Assembly (NCBI RefSeq): GCF_000003815.2
Contig: NC_049988.1
Span: 18,549,598-18,613,597 of the forward strand
Direction of reading: 5' to 3'
Origin: Branchiostoma floridae
Lineage: Eukaryota; Chordata; Leptocardii; Amphioxiformes; Branchiostomatidae
DNA length: 64,000 nt
Positions 12,255 to 23,315 of this stretch are shown here, piece by piece (within the stretch, counting starts at the first letter, position 1; each line of letters opens with the position of its first letter). Position numbers and translations under genes: made by a program. The notes under the pieces are model-generated. The model was not told the origin of the DNA, did no database searches, and worked only from the letters and a program-made list of their open reading frames with translations.

Positions 12255-12545
12255 AAAGTCCTTCCAGCCAGCTCCAGATGGTGCATTGGGCGTCGCCCAT
12301 CTCCTCTTCTGTAGCCTTTAGGCCACACAAATCTGTGAAATCACCACAACAGGGGATAGTCCACTGGTAGTGGTCTGTTTGTTCAACTACCATACTCTTT
12401 TCCGAATGCCGAGTGCTAAGCAGGGAAAGTAGCACGCACCATTTTCAAAGTCTTTGCTACGACTCGGCCGGGGATGAAACTCATGACCTACCGACTACAA
12501 GGGGAACAACCTATCCATTTGGCCATTGCACGGACACTAGACATA
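12255..12545 (-). mobile_element. tRNA-derived SINE-like repeat, family 3
   Basis: Shares long segments with 30600-30990: CTGTAGCC..GGCCACACAA, TTCAACTACCAT.CTCTTT, GCCGAGTGCT, AGCACGCACCATTTT, then a GGGGATGAAACTCATGACC block resembling an inverted tRNA B box. The tRNA-like head is at the right end, so the orientation is minus. Confidence 0.6.
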
Positions 12546-13560
12546 GACAGGATTTTTAATGCTTGAGTCAATGTGAGAAATGATCTAAGGGACCACCCTA
12601 CAGCGACCATAGTGGCCAGGTGGTCCTTATGTTTAGGCTTGTGACTGGTACAAGCATGTCGACTGTATATCTATCTACCCTCTGTTGATGTTGATGAGGA
12701 TTTAGAAGAACTTACAAGAATTCAAAGATTGCTCTTGTGACCTATCTGTTTGCCCCTCCCTCTTTGATAAAGCCTTTTTGCTGAGAATGGCAGAAGGAAA
12801 GCATCCAGGCCACGATTCCTGAGATTCCTAGAAAATTTGTTTTTGTTTCTGCTTTTTTAATTCCCTATAGATAAGAGCTCAATCGCCCCATTGGCTTTGT
12901 TTGTGTAAACAAAGAGACATTGATAAAAGATGTGAACATTTTTGGAAAGCGACCTGTGGTAGAGCTAATAATACATTATATAACGTTACGTTTATGGAGG
13001 TTGGACATCCAGGTAAACAAAATTTAACTACAACTGGATAAAAATATGAAGATTTACTTCCGGAAGAGTGATGGATGTCACTTCTAGTGACGCTAAAGAA
13101 GAGTGATGGATGTCACTCGCAACGTCCGGATGTTAATCTCCGTTTTTTTTGTGGTTGTCATTTGGCCCCTCTAAAATAAAGTTACCTCTACTTTGCCTTT
13201 GAAGTCATTTGATAGTCCTCAAAATGTGAGTTTCCTTCCTAACCACTGACACGCCTGTGCTCACTCTTGATGGCAATGATAACTCTTTTCCGTTCTGACT
13301 TTACGTTCTAAGTTTAACGACTTGATACTTGTTAAACGATCCCCACATGTTTTCGTCAAATTCAATGATTGTCACGCCAACATCAATGTTTGCCTACTTC
13401 ATACAGTAATGCAGACATATTCATATTACTGATGAGTTTAGGCAAACCTTTGATTAAAATAAAACATATCTGTTCGTCCATACTGACCATCTTAAAGAAC
13501 AAGAAACGAGAAGAAGTCGAATTCAAATTCCATTTGTGTGCTATAGATAATAGTATAACA
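12546..13560. other. Non-coding stretch with a small direct repeat
   Basis: No gene seen. AAGAGTGATGGATGTCACT occurs twice close together (about 13066-13118). Confidence 0.5.
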
Positions 13561-13672
13561 ATCATTGTGCAAACTTGACAACGTATATATGTAGTCTGTC
13601 GACTGTTCTTGGGACCTATACTTATCCCAGTGTGAATGCATGTAAAATAAAGGTATTCATCCATTCATTCAT
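13561..13672 (+). mobile_element. LINE 3' end remnant
   Basis: A short segment ending AAAATAAAGGTATTCATC, then (CATT)n. The arrangement matches the 3' tail of the LINE at 10746-11942 and the inverse of 20335-20663. No coding part remains. Confidence 0.4.
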
Positions 13673-14237
13673 TGTTCGAGAGGTTCCCATGTCGTCGACT
13701 ACAAACGACTTCTCCGCCTCTTAATCAATTCTAACATCTCAGAAAGATTCTTATCTCCGGACTCATCCTTGGGGCGAGGATTATACCGGAAAAAACTGTC
13801 TTACTTTGATAAGAAACACTTGTCTTGTCGGCAACTTTCAAACTTAGGCCACAGCAAGTAGATTTTATGGATGACATCCGCATGCTCATTAATTTTTGCC
13901 TGATTTCAGGAAAAAACATTTTTTTTTCTTCTTCGGGGATAGTCAGATAAACCAAAATGGGTAAATAGGTTGTGTTGTAACCTAACCATTGACACTCGAG
14001 AGGTAGCCTTGACTGTACTTTTGCAGAAGTGAAACTTGTTGGGTAGTTGTAAGAGTGGCACCAATATGGAAGTTAGTCACATGGTTAGTGACACCAATCT
14101 ACCACAACAGTGTCGCAATTTACTTGCTGTGGCCTAACTTGTTGCCTAGCCTACAATCGCAACAAAAGTTGACCTGAATTCTTTGAATTTTAGATGAAGA
14201 CAACATTCCAACATGAAGAATTTGAAGAAATCGAGCT

Positions 14238-14650
14238 GTTATTACAGTACTAGTCTGGAGACTATAAGGGCGTGGTTGGTAGTGTAAACTGTACCGAAAT
14301 TACGGTCATTTTTTGTAAATATGTAATTCCGTTGTTACAGGCCACTGCTGATGATACCCCTGAAGACAAGATAACTTAAGCGTTATTACAGTGTTAATAT
14401 TTTCAAAATGTTGCAATTTGAAACCATCTAAATACCCTGCTTTAAGATACTGTGGAAGTGTGGATATAGGTAACAACGTGGATAAAGGTGAACTAGTGTC
14501 GATCTGTTTTTACAGTACTAGTTTGGAGACCATATGGGCGTGGTTGTTATCGTACGCTGTATTGAAATTACAGTCATTTTATGTAAATATGTAATTCCGT
14601 CGTTACAGACCACTGCTGGTGATACCCCTAAAAATGACATAACATAGTGT
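14238..14650. repeat. Tandem duplication, 269-bp period
   Basis: TTACAGTACTAGTCTGGAGA...GGGCGTGGTTG...GTAATTCCGTTGTTACAG begins at about 14239 and recurs at 14508 with roughly 85-90 percent identity by eye. Between the copies lies a piece (GTGGATATAGGTAAC...AAAGGTGAACTAG) of the MITE family seen at 1-140 and 62163-62388. Confidence 0.8.
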
Positions 14651-14802
14651 TATCTGATTGTTGTGCCCAGTCGACTTTTTAATCATGCATTTTTTCTCTG
14701 TCCCTCACGCTCTAGTTTTACACCTGGTCTAAGTACAAACTACAGAAATCACTCGTTTGTAGAATCGATACAAAGATGTACTGAAGTGATAAGACTTGAC
14801 GT

Positions 14803-14955
14803 AATCCAAGCAGATCTTTCGGTGGCATAAGATAGTATCATAAGCTTGGGAAGGAGTTTAGCCGGCAGAGGACTTTTATTCGCCACTCTGTCGGCTAAAC
14901 TCGTTCCCAAGCTAATGATACTATCTTATGTCACCGCAAGATCTGCTTGAAGATT
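14803..14955. repeat. Palindromic MITE, CAAGCAGATC family, copy 2
   Basis: Both ends are intact: TAATCCAAGCAGATCTTTCG on the left and AGATCTGCTTGAAGATTA on the right. Internal arms GGTGGCATAAGATAGTATCA and TGATACTATCTTATGTCACC are complementary. A GCCGGCAGAG/CTCTGTCGGC stem closes the centre. It is the best-preserved copy. Confidence 0.85.
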
Positions 14956-15089
14956 AAACTTTATACTACGAAATGTGTGTCATTCTCGACGTAAAGTTCA
15001 TTTCTTTACGTCCATATTTACGGTTTCTTTAATGAAGTTTCACGGCTTCGATATTGACATCCATAGAGTTCGTACGCACTTGTTGTAAG

Positions 15090-15180
15090 AAGAGGGAAGA
15101 GACAGGTAAATGATTCGAACTCGGCCACTTGGTCCTGAGCCGAACACACTGCCGTTACGCCACTCGACCCCACTTCCCCA
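15090..15180 (-). mobile_element. tRNA-derived SINE head fragment
   Basis: Contains GATTCGAACTCGG (inverted B box) followed by CACTGCCGTTACGCCACTCGACCCC, the inverted tRNA-like head seen in the copies at 30050-30112 and 32270-32340. Confidence 0.5.
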
Positions 15181-16439
15181 GTTGTTTATCTCCTCCCTTG
15201 TGTCTTCAAACCGTTTGCTTGTTATCAGCGCAATTTATCTCCACATAAACGGTTTCTTGTTTACCTCATTACAGGTGATCATTACTCTTACAAATCCGTT
15301 TTCTTAAGACCCTGCTCTGTTACCTGACTATCTTTAAGGATCTACAGGCTCTAACAAGGCGGTTTCTTCTATTGTTGTATCGGCTGCAATTATTTTTTTA
15401 TCGTTCTTCATCTTCTCGTTAAGTTTGGGGGCTTATTTTTGTTCCACTCAATTGCTATTGTAAGTTGTGCGAGCAAATGTTGCAACACTGTCTACTGAGA
15501 CTATTCTTTTAAACACCTTCTTTATGGTGATAGATAGGTGTGTCTGTATTATGTTAAAATAGGCAAGTATATCAAAGACTGCTCTGCTATTAGAAAGAAT
15601 ACCGAAACTAATTGTTAGTCTACTCCATTGCAATACCATATCAAAGAATCATGTTAGCCCTTATTGTTATGTTAACTAGGTTCTTAAGCTTTATCCTATT
15701 TCTCTATTTCGTACTTCGTGTAATAGTTGTTGCCATACACTGTATCATGTACAATTGTCGTGCAATAAAGTTCTTCTACAAGTAGACAAACCATAGGCTC
15801 CACCTTTCCTTACATTTGCAGCTGACTTATGAAGTGAGAAGTTGAACCCTTAAACTTTTAAAGTTACATACTAAAAGTGCACATTAGTCATGGAAGATGT
15901 ACTAAGATATCACATTCCTACATCACTGTTGAAAGAACGAATATAATGCCTCACAAGTGGTCAACTTTCTCACGGTAATTAAAATCACTTCTGTATGGAT
16001 TGATTATTCCCAGGTGGTTGGGTTCTTATCACACCATTGTCCAGAATTTCCTTCTTCAGTGCACCAAGACGCTCCCTAAGGAAGGCTAATTAAGTGTTGG
16101 GTTGAGTGTTGTTCATGAAAGAAAAGGAATAGGAAGACAGAGAGATAGAGGCGTTTTCTCGTTCAGAAAAGATTGCAATTAAAGAGAAGAGTCATTCTAA
16201 CCCCAAACGTTTTTAACTGTACGAATCTAGTTGATCTAAGATACAAACGTTTTCTTTCCAATTTCGCTAAAAATATAGCGAATAGAATGCTAACGAACTA
16301 TAAGAAACAAGCTACTTTTCCGTTTGCAAAAAAAGAGGATTTTGCACCTGCCAATCACATGTAATTGTAACGTATACTCTTTAAATTACCAAAAGGTATA
16401 ATCATGCACACTTCTAATCAACAAAAGGAATAATTACGG
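15181..16439. other. Non-coding stretch
   Basis: AT-rich with only short unconvincing open frames (15448-15639 on -, 16173-16364 on +). No repeat family recognised. Confidence 0.45.
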
Positions 16440-17525
16440 ACAAAACTGTTAATGGAGTACCACATGCCGGTATAATGACATAGTTGCCCTAAACAGCTAG
16501 GACCCGTCCATCACTTCTTTAGAGTTAACTTTCCTTGTGAGGTCCTATGTCTTAATAAAGATGTTTTCTGCCGCCAGGAATGTGTCTTATGTCCTTAAAA
16601 AGTTGTAATTTGTCTTATGAAAGCCGTGAATATCTGAAGAGAGCGGTCTAGTTTAAAAAAAAACTGTCGTAGGTCTTGAGAAAGATGCATTATGTCTTCA
16701 GAAAGCTTCGTTGCCTAAGAAAACTGTGAAGACTGTGGCATATCTTGCGAAGAGTGTCTTAAGAAACCTAATTACCAAAAGCTATAATTACGATCAGAAC
16801 TGTTAATGAGGTACTACATGCCGGTATAATTAGAGAGCCGTTCTCACAGCTTGTTACCCATCGATCATTTCTTCAGAATTTCCTTGTGATGTCGTATGTC
16901 TTAAGAAAGCTATCGAATATGCCACAGGAAAGCTGCCGTACGTCTTACGAAAGCTGTCGAATGTCTTAAGGCTGTCTTATGAAAATCATACGTGTTACAA
17001 ACTATGTCTTACATTTTAAGAAAGATGCCTTACGTCTTAAGAAAACTGTAGTATTTGAGGAAAAACTGCCGTAGTTCTCATGAAGGCTGTCTTATGTCTT
17101 TAGAAAGCTGTCGTACCTTAAAGTTGTCGTATGTCGTAAGAAATCTGTTTTACGTTTCAAGAAAGCTGTTTTATATCTTATGAAATTATAGTATGTCTTG
17201 CGAAAGCTGTCTGATGTCTGAAGAAATATTCCGTATACATGTCTTAAAAGACGTCTAATATCTTAAGAAAGCTGTCTCATGTCTTGAGAGAACGGTTAAT
17301 GAGGTACCACATGCCGGTATAATTACAGCGTCGTCTTCACAGCTTGTTACCCATCGATCATTTCTTCAGTGTTTCTTTGTGAGGTCCTGCGTCCTAAGAA
17401 AGATGTCGCATGGGATGTCTTAGGAAGCTGCCTTATGTCTTAAAAGTTAAACTAATGTCGTACGTAATAAGAAGATGTTGTGTGTTTTAAGAAAGCTATC
17501 GTTTGAAAGCAGTCTTATTTCTCAA
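16440..17525. repeat. Degenerate satellite with higher-order structure
   Basis: The short motif (A)TGTCTTAAGAAAGCTGTC recurs dozens of times with variation. A longer block, starting AATGRGGTACYACATGCCGG and running through CACAGCTTGTTACCCATCGATCA, punctuates it at about 16450, 16808 and 17288. The array therefore has two levels: an approximately 20-30-bp subunit and blocks about 360 and 480 bp apart. Confidence 0.8.
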
Positions 17526-18165
17526 GACAACTTAATCTGGGTGGGCTTAGGCAACCCACCTGGCACACAAACTTACAAATAAGTCATCATATCAAACTTT
17601 TTTCTTATCTTCGCCTTGCTTTTGTGTGCAAGTGATTTTTCGTCTTTATGACATAATTGGCGTTGCACTGATCATTATGTTTTTCACACCTTGTTCACAG
17701 CTTGTGTCACTTTCTAATCAGTCACTACGAATGACAGCTATCAACAATTCAACAATTCACAATTACTCGACAGTTTTAACTTTCCACGTTTGAAAACATG
17801 AATTCAACGCCGGATATAGACCAGAATATACGACAGAAAATTTTAAAACGAATCACTTTCCCAAATCGTTAAGAAAAGATGGCAAAGATAAGAAAAGAAC
17901 ACATTGCGGTGTAATGAAATGATTACTGTGAATTCATCAGTGCCATACCTGCCGCTGATCCATCAAACTGCCTTTGTTTCACTGTCACACTTTTTCTAGT
18001 GTGGTTTGTTGTCTGACATGTAAACAGAAGAAAAACATGTACAGATGTCATGCTAGCTGACAGCGGATTCAGAGGGTTGTCATGGTATGTACTTTATATC
18101 TATGATAAAAGGAACAAAAAATACGATCGCGAAAGACACAATGTAAACTTTAACAAGAAATCACG
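17526..18165. other. Non-coding stretch
   Basis: No gene or repeat recognised. Confidence 0.5.
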
Positions 18166-18262
18166 GTGTGCATGCGTGTGTATGTGTGAGTATTTGTGTT
18201 TGTATGTATGTATGTGTGTGTATGTGTATTTGCGTGCTTATGCATCTGTGTATTTATTTATT

Positions 18263-18300
<38 letters not shown>

Positions 18301-18319
18301 AGTGTGTGTGTGCGTGTGT

Positions 18320-18357
<38 letters not shown>

Positions 18358-18405
18358 GCGCGTGCGCGCGCGCGTGTGTGTGTGTGTGAACGAGTGTGTG
18401 TAACG
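18166..18405. repeat. Long TG/CG microsatellite
   Basis: About 240 bp of (TG)n with GCGC interruptions at 18356-18374. Open frames on both strands here are simple-repeat artefacts. Confidence 0.95.
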
Positions 18406-18702
18406 TTAGGTGCGCGCTTGCATATCTGTGTGTATGAATATGTGACTGTCTGTGTATAAGTCTAGGATTACTCTTGCAAAAATGGTCGAAAGATATGTAA
18501 ATACGACCAGACAGATCTGATTGACAACTCCGGACCACATGCTGCTTGGTAATTGTAATAACCCGTCATTTGAGGGTTCTGCTCCCAGTTGGTGCTCCGT
18601 CTTAACACGACTGCGGCTAAAAACCCATACTTACCACTCCATTTAACCACTCTATACTGACTTGTCATCCGTGAATAGTTTCATCAGGTTGAACACAACC
18701 CG

Positions 18703-19000
18703 CCGTACGTGCAATTTGTTCGTACGTTTTTTTGGGGAGGCCACGTATTTCTGAAAACGTTCAGGCTGTACAAGGCAGGCGCGTCGCCCGTACTGGCACG
18801 TACGGGGGTGAATCCGCAGCCCCATGGCACACGAAGTTTTGCCTGCACGTAAAGCTAAAGTTACGGCGTGTCTGCGTGCTCCAAAATTCGTCGGATTCCC
18901 TACAAGTCCATACGGAGGCGGTACTTACCACTTACGGATCTCAACAGATTGTCCACGTTTTTTTGCACGTAGACAGCACGTATTTGCACGTAAGGCCTGT
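18703..19000. repeat. CGTACG-rich repeat, possible MITE
   Basis: Dense in CGTACG, CACGTA and TTACGG words. CGTACGTGCAA on the left is approximately mirrored by TTGCACGTAAGG on the right, and CGTTTTTTTG occurs near both ends. The termini are not sharp. Confidence 0.4.
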
Positions 19001-19224
19001 TGTTCCCTTAGCTTAACTGAATAAAGAGCCTCTTTTTACACAACCATTGCTTTATTCTCACCAACGTTTCAGTTGCTTCTAAAAGCCCACACTAACCACT
19101 TCACTCTACACTTTGTTTCTTGTTTTTTTGTCTGTGTCACCTATCAATCAAGACATGGATATAATGAAGAACGAACCTCTATAATCTAGTTCACGTAATA
19201 TATAGAAACTATATGTCTATGTCT

Positions 19225-20028
19225 NNNNNNNNNNNNNNNNNNNNNNNNNNNNNNNNNNNNNNNNNNNNNNNNNNNNNNNNNNNNNNNNNNNNNNNNNNNN
19301 NNNNNNNNNNNNNNNNNNNNNNNNNNNNNNNNNNNNNNNNNNNNNNNNNNNNNNNNNNNNNNNNNNNNNNNNNNNNNNNNNNNNNNNNNNNNNNNNNNNN
19401 NNNNNNNNNNNNNNNNNNNNNNNNNNNNNNNNNNNNNNNNNNNNNNNNNNNNNNNNNNNNNNNNNNNNNNNNNNNNNNNNNNNNNNNNNNNNNNNNNNNN
19501 NNNNNNNNNNNNNNNNNNNNNNNNNNNNNNNNNNNNNNNNNNNNNNNNNNNNNNNNNNNNNNNNNNNNNNNNNNNNNNNNNNNNNNNNNNNNNNNNNNNN
19601 NNNNNNNNNNNNNNNNNNNNNNNNNNNNNNNNNNNNNNNNNNNNNNNNNNNNNNNNNNNNNNNNNNNNNNNNNNNNNNNNNNNNNNNNNNNNNNNNNNNN
19701 NNNNNNNNNNNNNNNNNNNNNNNNNNNNNNNNNNNNNNNNNNNNNNNNNNNNNNNNNNNNNNNNNNNNNNNNNNNNNNNNNNNNNNNNNNNNNNNNNNNN
19801 NNNNNNNNNNNNNNNNNNNNNNNNNNNNNNNNNNNNNNNNNNNNNNNNNNNNNNNNNNNNNNNNNNNNNNNNNNNNNNNNNNNNNNNNNNNNNNNNNNNN
19901 NNNNNNNNNNNNNNNNNNNNNNNNNNNNNNNNNNNNNNNNNNNNNNNNNNNNNNNNNNNNNNNNNNNNNNNNNNNNNNNNNNNNNNNNNNNNNNNNNNNN
20001 NNNNNNNNNNNNNNNNNNNNNNNNNNNN
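19225..20028. other. Assembly gap (804 Ns)
   Basis: Unsequenced, and bordered on the right by a CA microsatellite (20029-20055) that probably caused the break. Open frames spanning it are meaningless. Confidence 0.99.
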
Positions 20029-20154
20029 ACATCACACACACGCACACACACATCAGAAAAAAATACACTACAGACAAGTCAAGAGAAACATCTATGAATA
20101 TACAACGTTATATCTCAAACCAAGTCAAATAACAACGTAAGGAAGAAAACGTTT

Positions 20155-20250
20155 GACGGACACCTATTTACTTTTAAGTAAATAGGTGTACAATTAAAAT
20201 TGTATACAATTAAAATTTGTATACAATTAAAATTGTATACAAATAGCTCC
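20155..20250. repeat. AT-rich palindrome and short tandem repeat
   Basis: CACCTATTTACTT / AAGTAAATAGGTG form a palindrome at 20161-20188. It is followed by several copies of TGTATACAATTAAAAT. Confidence 0.8.
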
Positions 20251-20334
20251 GTTTACACGGCAAGTCAATACATGTGTACATAACAGGATCTTCTGTTTGT
20301 TCAGACTCGGAGGCCGTAAAATCCTCACTTGTTA

Positions 20335-20663
20335 AAATGAATGAATGAAAACCTTTATTGTAATCGAGCTAAGGACAGGTCACAACAGAACATACTTAAT
20401 GATATCATAGACATAGTCTAACATAGAAGTTCTGCTTTTTCTCGCTTCTTGGCAATAGTGAAGATGTACGTTTGTATGGGTCGGTTTGTCAAAACGCTTG
20501 AGGAAGACTTGTCAGTGCTACTTATATGTCTAAAGTGGGGGAATCTGCTTTCTATATAGCTAGATTGAGTATTTCTATCATTAACATAACGTGACATAGT
20601 ACAATCGACAACGAAGTGCGCTTCATCTTCTGTTTGGGGTACACATAATTGACAGACTCCTTG
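20335..20663 (-). mobile_element. LINE 3' fragment with Cys-Cys-His-Cys tail domain
   Basis: Read on the minus strand, a frame ending at the TAG 20418-20420 contains CQLCVPQTEDEAHFVVDC, a C-x2-C-(x)-H-x4-C finger of the kind found at the C-terminus of many animal LINE polyproteins. It then runs about 60 residues to the stop. AATAAAGG and an ATTC-type tail (about 20335-20360) follow. An in-frame stop lies just before the finger, so it is a pseudogene. This second LINE 3' end is oriented opposite to the copy at 10746. Confidence 0.65.
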
Positions 20664-21386
20664 TTAAAGAAGCGCTGAAGTAATCGGGACGTGAAAAACG
20701 CGCGGTAGATTGTAAGTGGCAATTATCGTGCTCAGGTGGAGACAAATGACTTCTACCCGCAGAAGTGGCAAAGTAAATTGCTACCTTTTTGAGAAGGAGG
20801 TGACGGAGGAGTGACCTTTCTGAACTCTGAAATGTATGAGGGAGTGTTTGAAGTGAGCTGGGATTAATGTTAATGTCCCTCCTTTTTCTTTACACCTTTT
20901 TCTCTTCCCCCAAGGCTCTAGCAACAGCAAGTGAAGCAACAGCTATCTACCACTCACAAATCATGACCGTGCCCAGAACATGAAATATCAAAAACAGACG
21001 TTCTGCTGCACTACCATGGAACGCCGCTTGTAGCCCTACAGACAGACAGATATACAGACAAAGAAATAGGCGCGCGCACAAACAAACACACACACACACA
21101 CAGACAGACACAAACACACACATACAGACAGACAGACAAACGGCATTAAAAGTACAAGTGAAAAACGCCATCGTAATTTGTGGTAGTTTATCGTTGCTAC
21201 ACGCTCCAGAAGTTTGGATAATAATGTCCCTGACCTCCCTCGCCCAGTTATAATTTTTCCCGCGGTTTATTCAACAAGTTAATTGCCGTAAGGCGCCGGT
21301 TCACCTTGGCCCGGAAAATACGCACCGATAACTTCTGTGGAGATAATGTTGTTCGTAAAACGTGGAGTTTTCAATGTCACGCACAT

Positions 21387-21630
21387 TTGTTTGTAACATC
21401 GACTATCATAATTCCACCAGATGCCATAATACCGCCACGTAAAAAAAAAACGTTAGTATAGAGGTCTTCCCAAGATTGTCTTGAATACCGAATGTTAAAT
21501 ATCGTAAATGTAATACAATTTAGATACGTAAGTGTTGAAGACAATCTTGAGAAGGCCTCTTTAACAACGTTTTTTTGAGGTGGCGGTATAATGGCACCTG
21601 GTGGAATTATGAGAATGTATGTTACAAACA
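21387..21630. repeat. Palindromic MITE
   Basis: TGTTTGTAACAT..., CATAATTCCACCAG and ATGCCATAATACCGCCAC in the left arm are mirrored by GTGGCGGTATAATGGCA, CTGGTGGAATTATG and ATGTTACAAACA on the right. AAGATTGTCTT/AAGACAATCTT pair nearer the centre. Confidence 0.85.
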
Positions 21631-21651
21631 TGATGTGTTACCACTCATGAC

Positions 21652-21820
21652 GTAACATACCAGGTTTGTACTGAAAAAGCTGCATATCCGGACAACATTT
21701 GATTTACTTGATCAATTCACGTCGGATTTAATCTTACTCTTTTCGATAACTGGTGGGTGCCTCTCCTCAAACACTGGACCTCCATCTAGCGTCCCTAGAT
21801 ACACGCAAAAATGATACTCC
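21652..21820 (-). mobile_element. SINE family 2, partial copy
   Basis: Shares ACCAGGTTTGTACTGAA, GCTGCATATC.GGACA and CTCTTTTCGATAA.TG with the longer copies at 31960-32342 and 61700-61998. The tRNA-like head is absent. Confidence 0.6.
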
Positions 21821-22582
21821 ACTCCCTTATACTTTTATAGTAGTCCACTATGTTTTTGTACTGCAGTAGCCTGGACACCTTGCAGCTGCAATCAGTCTTT
21901 CTTCAAACTCTCCATTTCATCCTGATCATCGCAAGCTTCCTTGGGCCCCATAGTTTTCTTTCTGACCGCCATGGTCCTAGTCCTCTATCCTTTAGGCCTG
22001 CCCTCAGTAAGCCTAGCAGGATCTTACAGTGCCTTCCTTTCTTTCACTCCCTTATGGTTAGGTAGAAAACGACGATGAAGGCATAGAGAGTGACAGTGCG
22101 CCTAAAACGGATCTATGACTAAGTGGCACGCGACCCTAGGATTGACTCTTACACCTGTGCTCACCGGGGGGTCCTGTGAAATAGCAGGTGTGGAGTCGTA
22201 GGTGTCGCCAACAGGTAGATCATTTTAATGACAGCAGTTCCGGTTGATATTTTATTTAATGTTTCGTCTTCTACGAGCAGTCCCGAAGCCACACTGACTC
22301 GTTTTAACCGATGATATCCGCGCGTTCATCGAGTTTCGTTATTTATCAAAGAGAAGCCACTTTGTTACCATCGCCTTAAAAAGGCCAGATTCATCACACC
22401 GTCTTCTAACAGAATAAAGACACTTCTTCTTCGTTATGTTCCAGGTGGTGCTTCGACTGGCGACCACGATACTCACTCTTGAACTTCTTGTATGTCGCTC
22501 AAATTCGACCCTTCTTATGCCACTTGATCAGATGCCATTCATATTGTAAACACTACAACTTGTACAAGAGCCTTCACACTAC

Positions 22583-22727
22583 TTTCCAAGCAGAGGCTCG
22601 GTTCTGGTTGTTTTAGGCGTTTTATCGGGCTTTAATTTCTGCTCTGTCCCGTTTTCGTCATGTTAACGTTTGGCCAGCGGACCTAAAGAATACGTCAAAT
22701 ACAGCCGCAGCCGAACCTCTGCTTAAA
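22583..22727. repeat. MITE, AAGCAGAGG family
   Basis: Inverted termini CCAAGCAGAGGCTCGGTTCTGG and GCCGCAGCCGAACCTCTGCTT. Fragments of the same family occur near 2390-2410, 2880-2905 and 33018-33030. Confidence 0.7.
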
Positions 22728-23315
22728 AATATAGTCTGGCCCCCGGGCAACCCCCAGGCCCCTGTCCATCGTTCTTCCACATTACGGTTTACACCATTTT
22801 TGCCGAGGGGCGAAACGCCCGAGACAAAGCCTTCGCTTTTCTCCGCCACCGTGGGAAAGTTTCGGACAGTCCTTCGGCAGCTATATCAAAAGAAAACACC
22901 TTTCGGCACATCGATTCTCAATTATCCTCGTCCTTCGTTTCTTATATGGGAAATTGTGAGGAAAAACAGAAGAATGGCAACTCAACAGCATGTGTGCTAT
23001 TTAACAATCTTTACGCACAGCATTTTAATGGATAGGCACAAGCACTTAACAGTTAACCATGGCTGACTTTTGGGGACTTCTAAACGTACATGTTGCAGTT
23101 ACATGTACTTTATTGCCAGAAAGTCTTCGTGGAAGACGATACTTTATGCAAATTAGAATGACGTGATGATGATGTCATCAATAGTTACCTTCAAGTCAGC
23201 ACATAGTAATATATTAGAACATATTTTTCTAATGACCCTTGCTTTTTCCTAATGACCTTGATGAATTGTGAAATACAGGGGAATAAAGGTTCAAACATAC
23301 AAATAGTAAACAAAC
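22728..23315. other. Intergenic stretch downstream of Epac
   Basis: A + frame at 22800-23066 and a - frame at 22658-22849 have no recognisable domain. No other feature seen. Confidence 0.4.

Noticed and set aside
16440-17525. CRISPR-like array
   Set aside because: The repeats are degenerate and have no constant repeat/variable spacer pattern. The genome is eukaryotic.
18050-18538. Cys/Val-rich and His/Thr-rich frames
   Set aside because: Translation of the TG/CA microsatellite. The same applies to 8906-9235 and 20947-21171.
19209-20097. Open frames of about 280-294 codons
   Set aside because: They span the run of Ns and consist almost entirely of undetermined residues.
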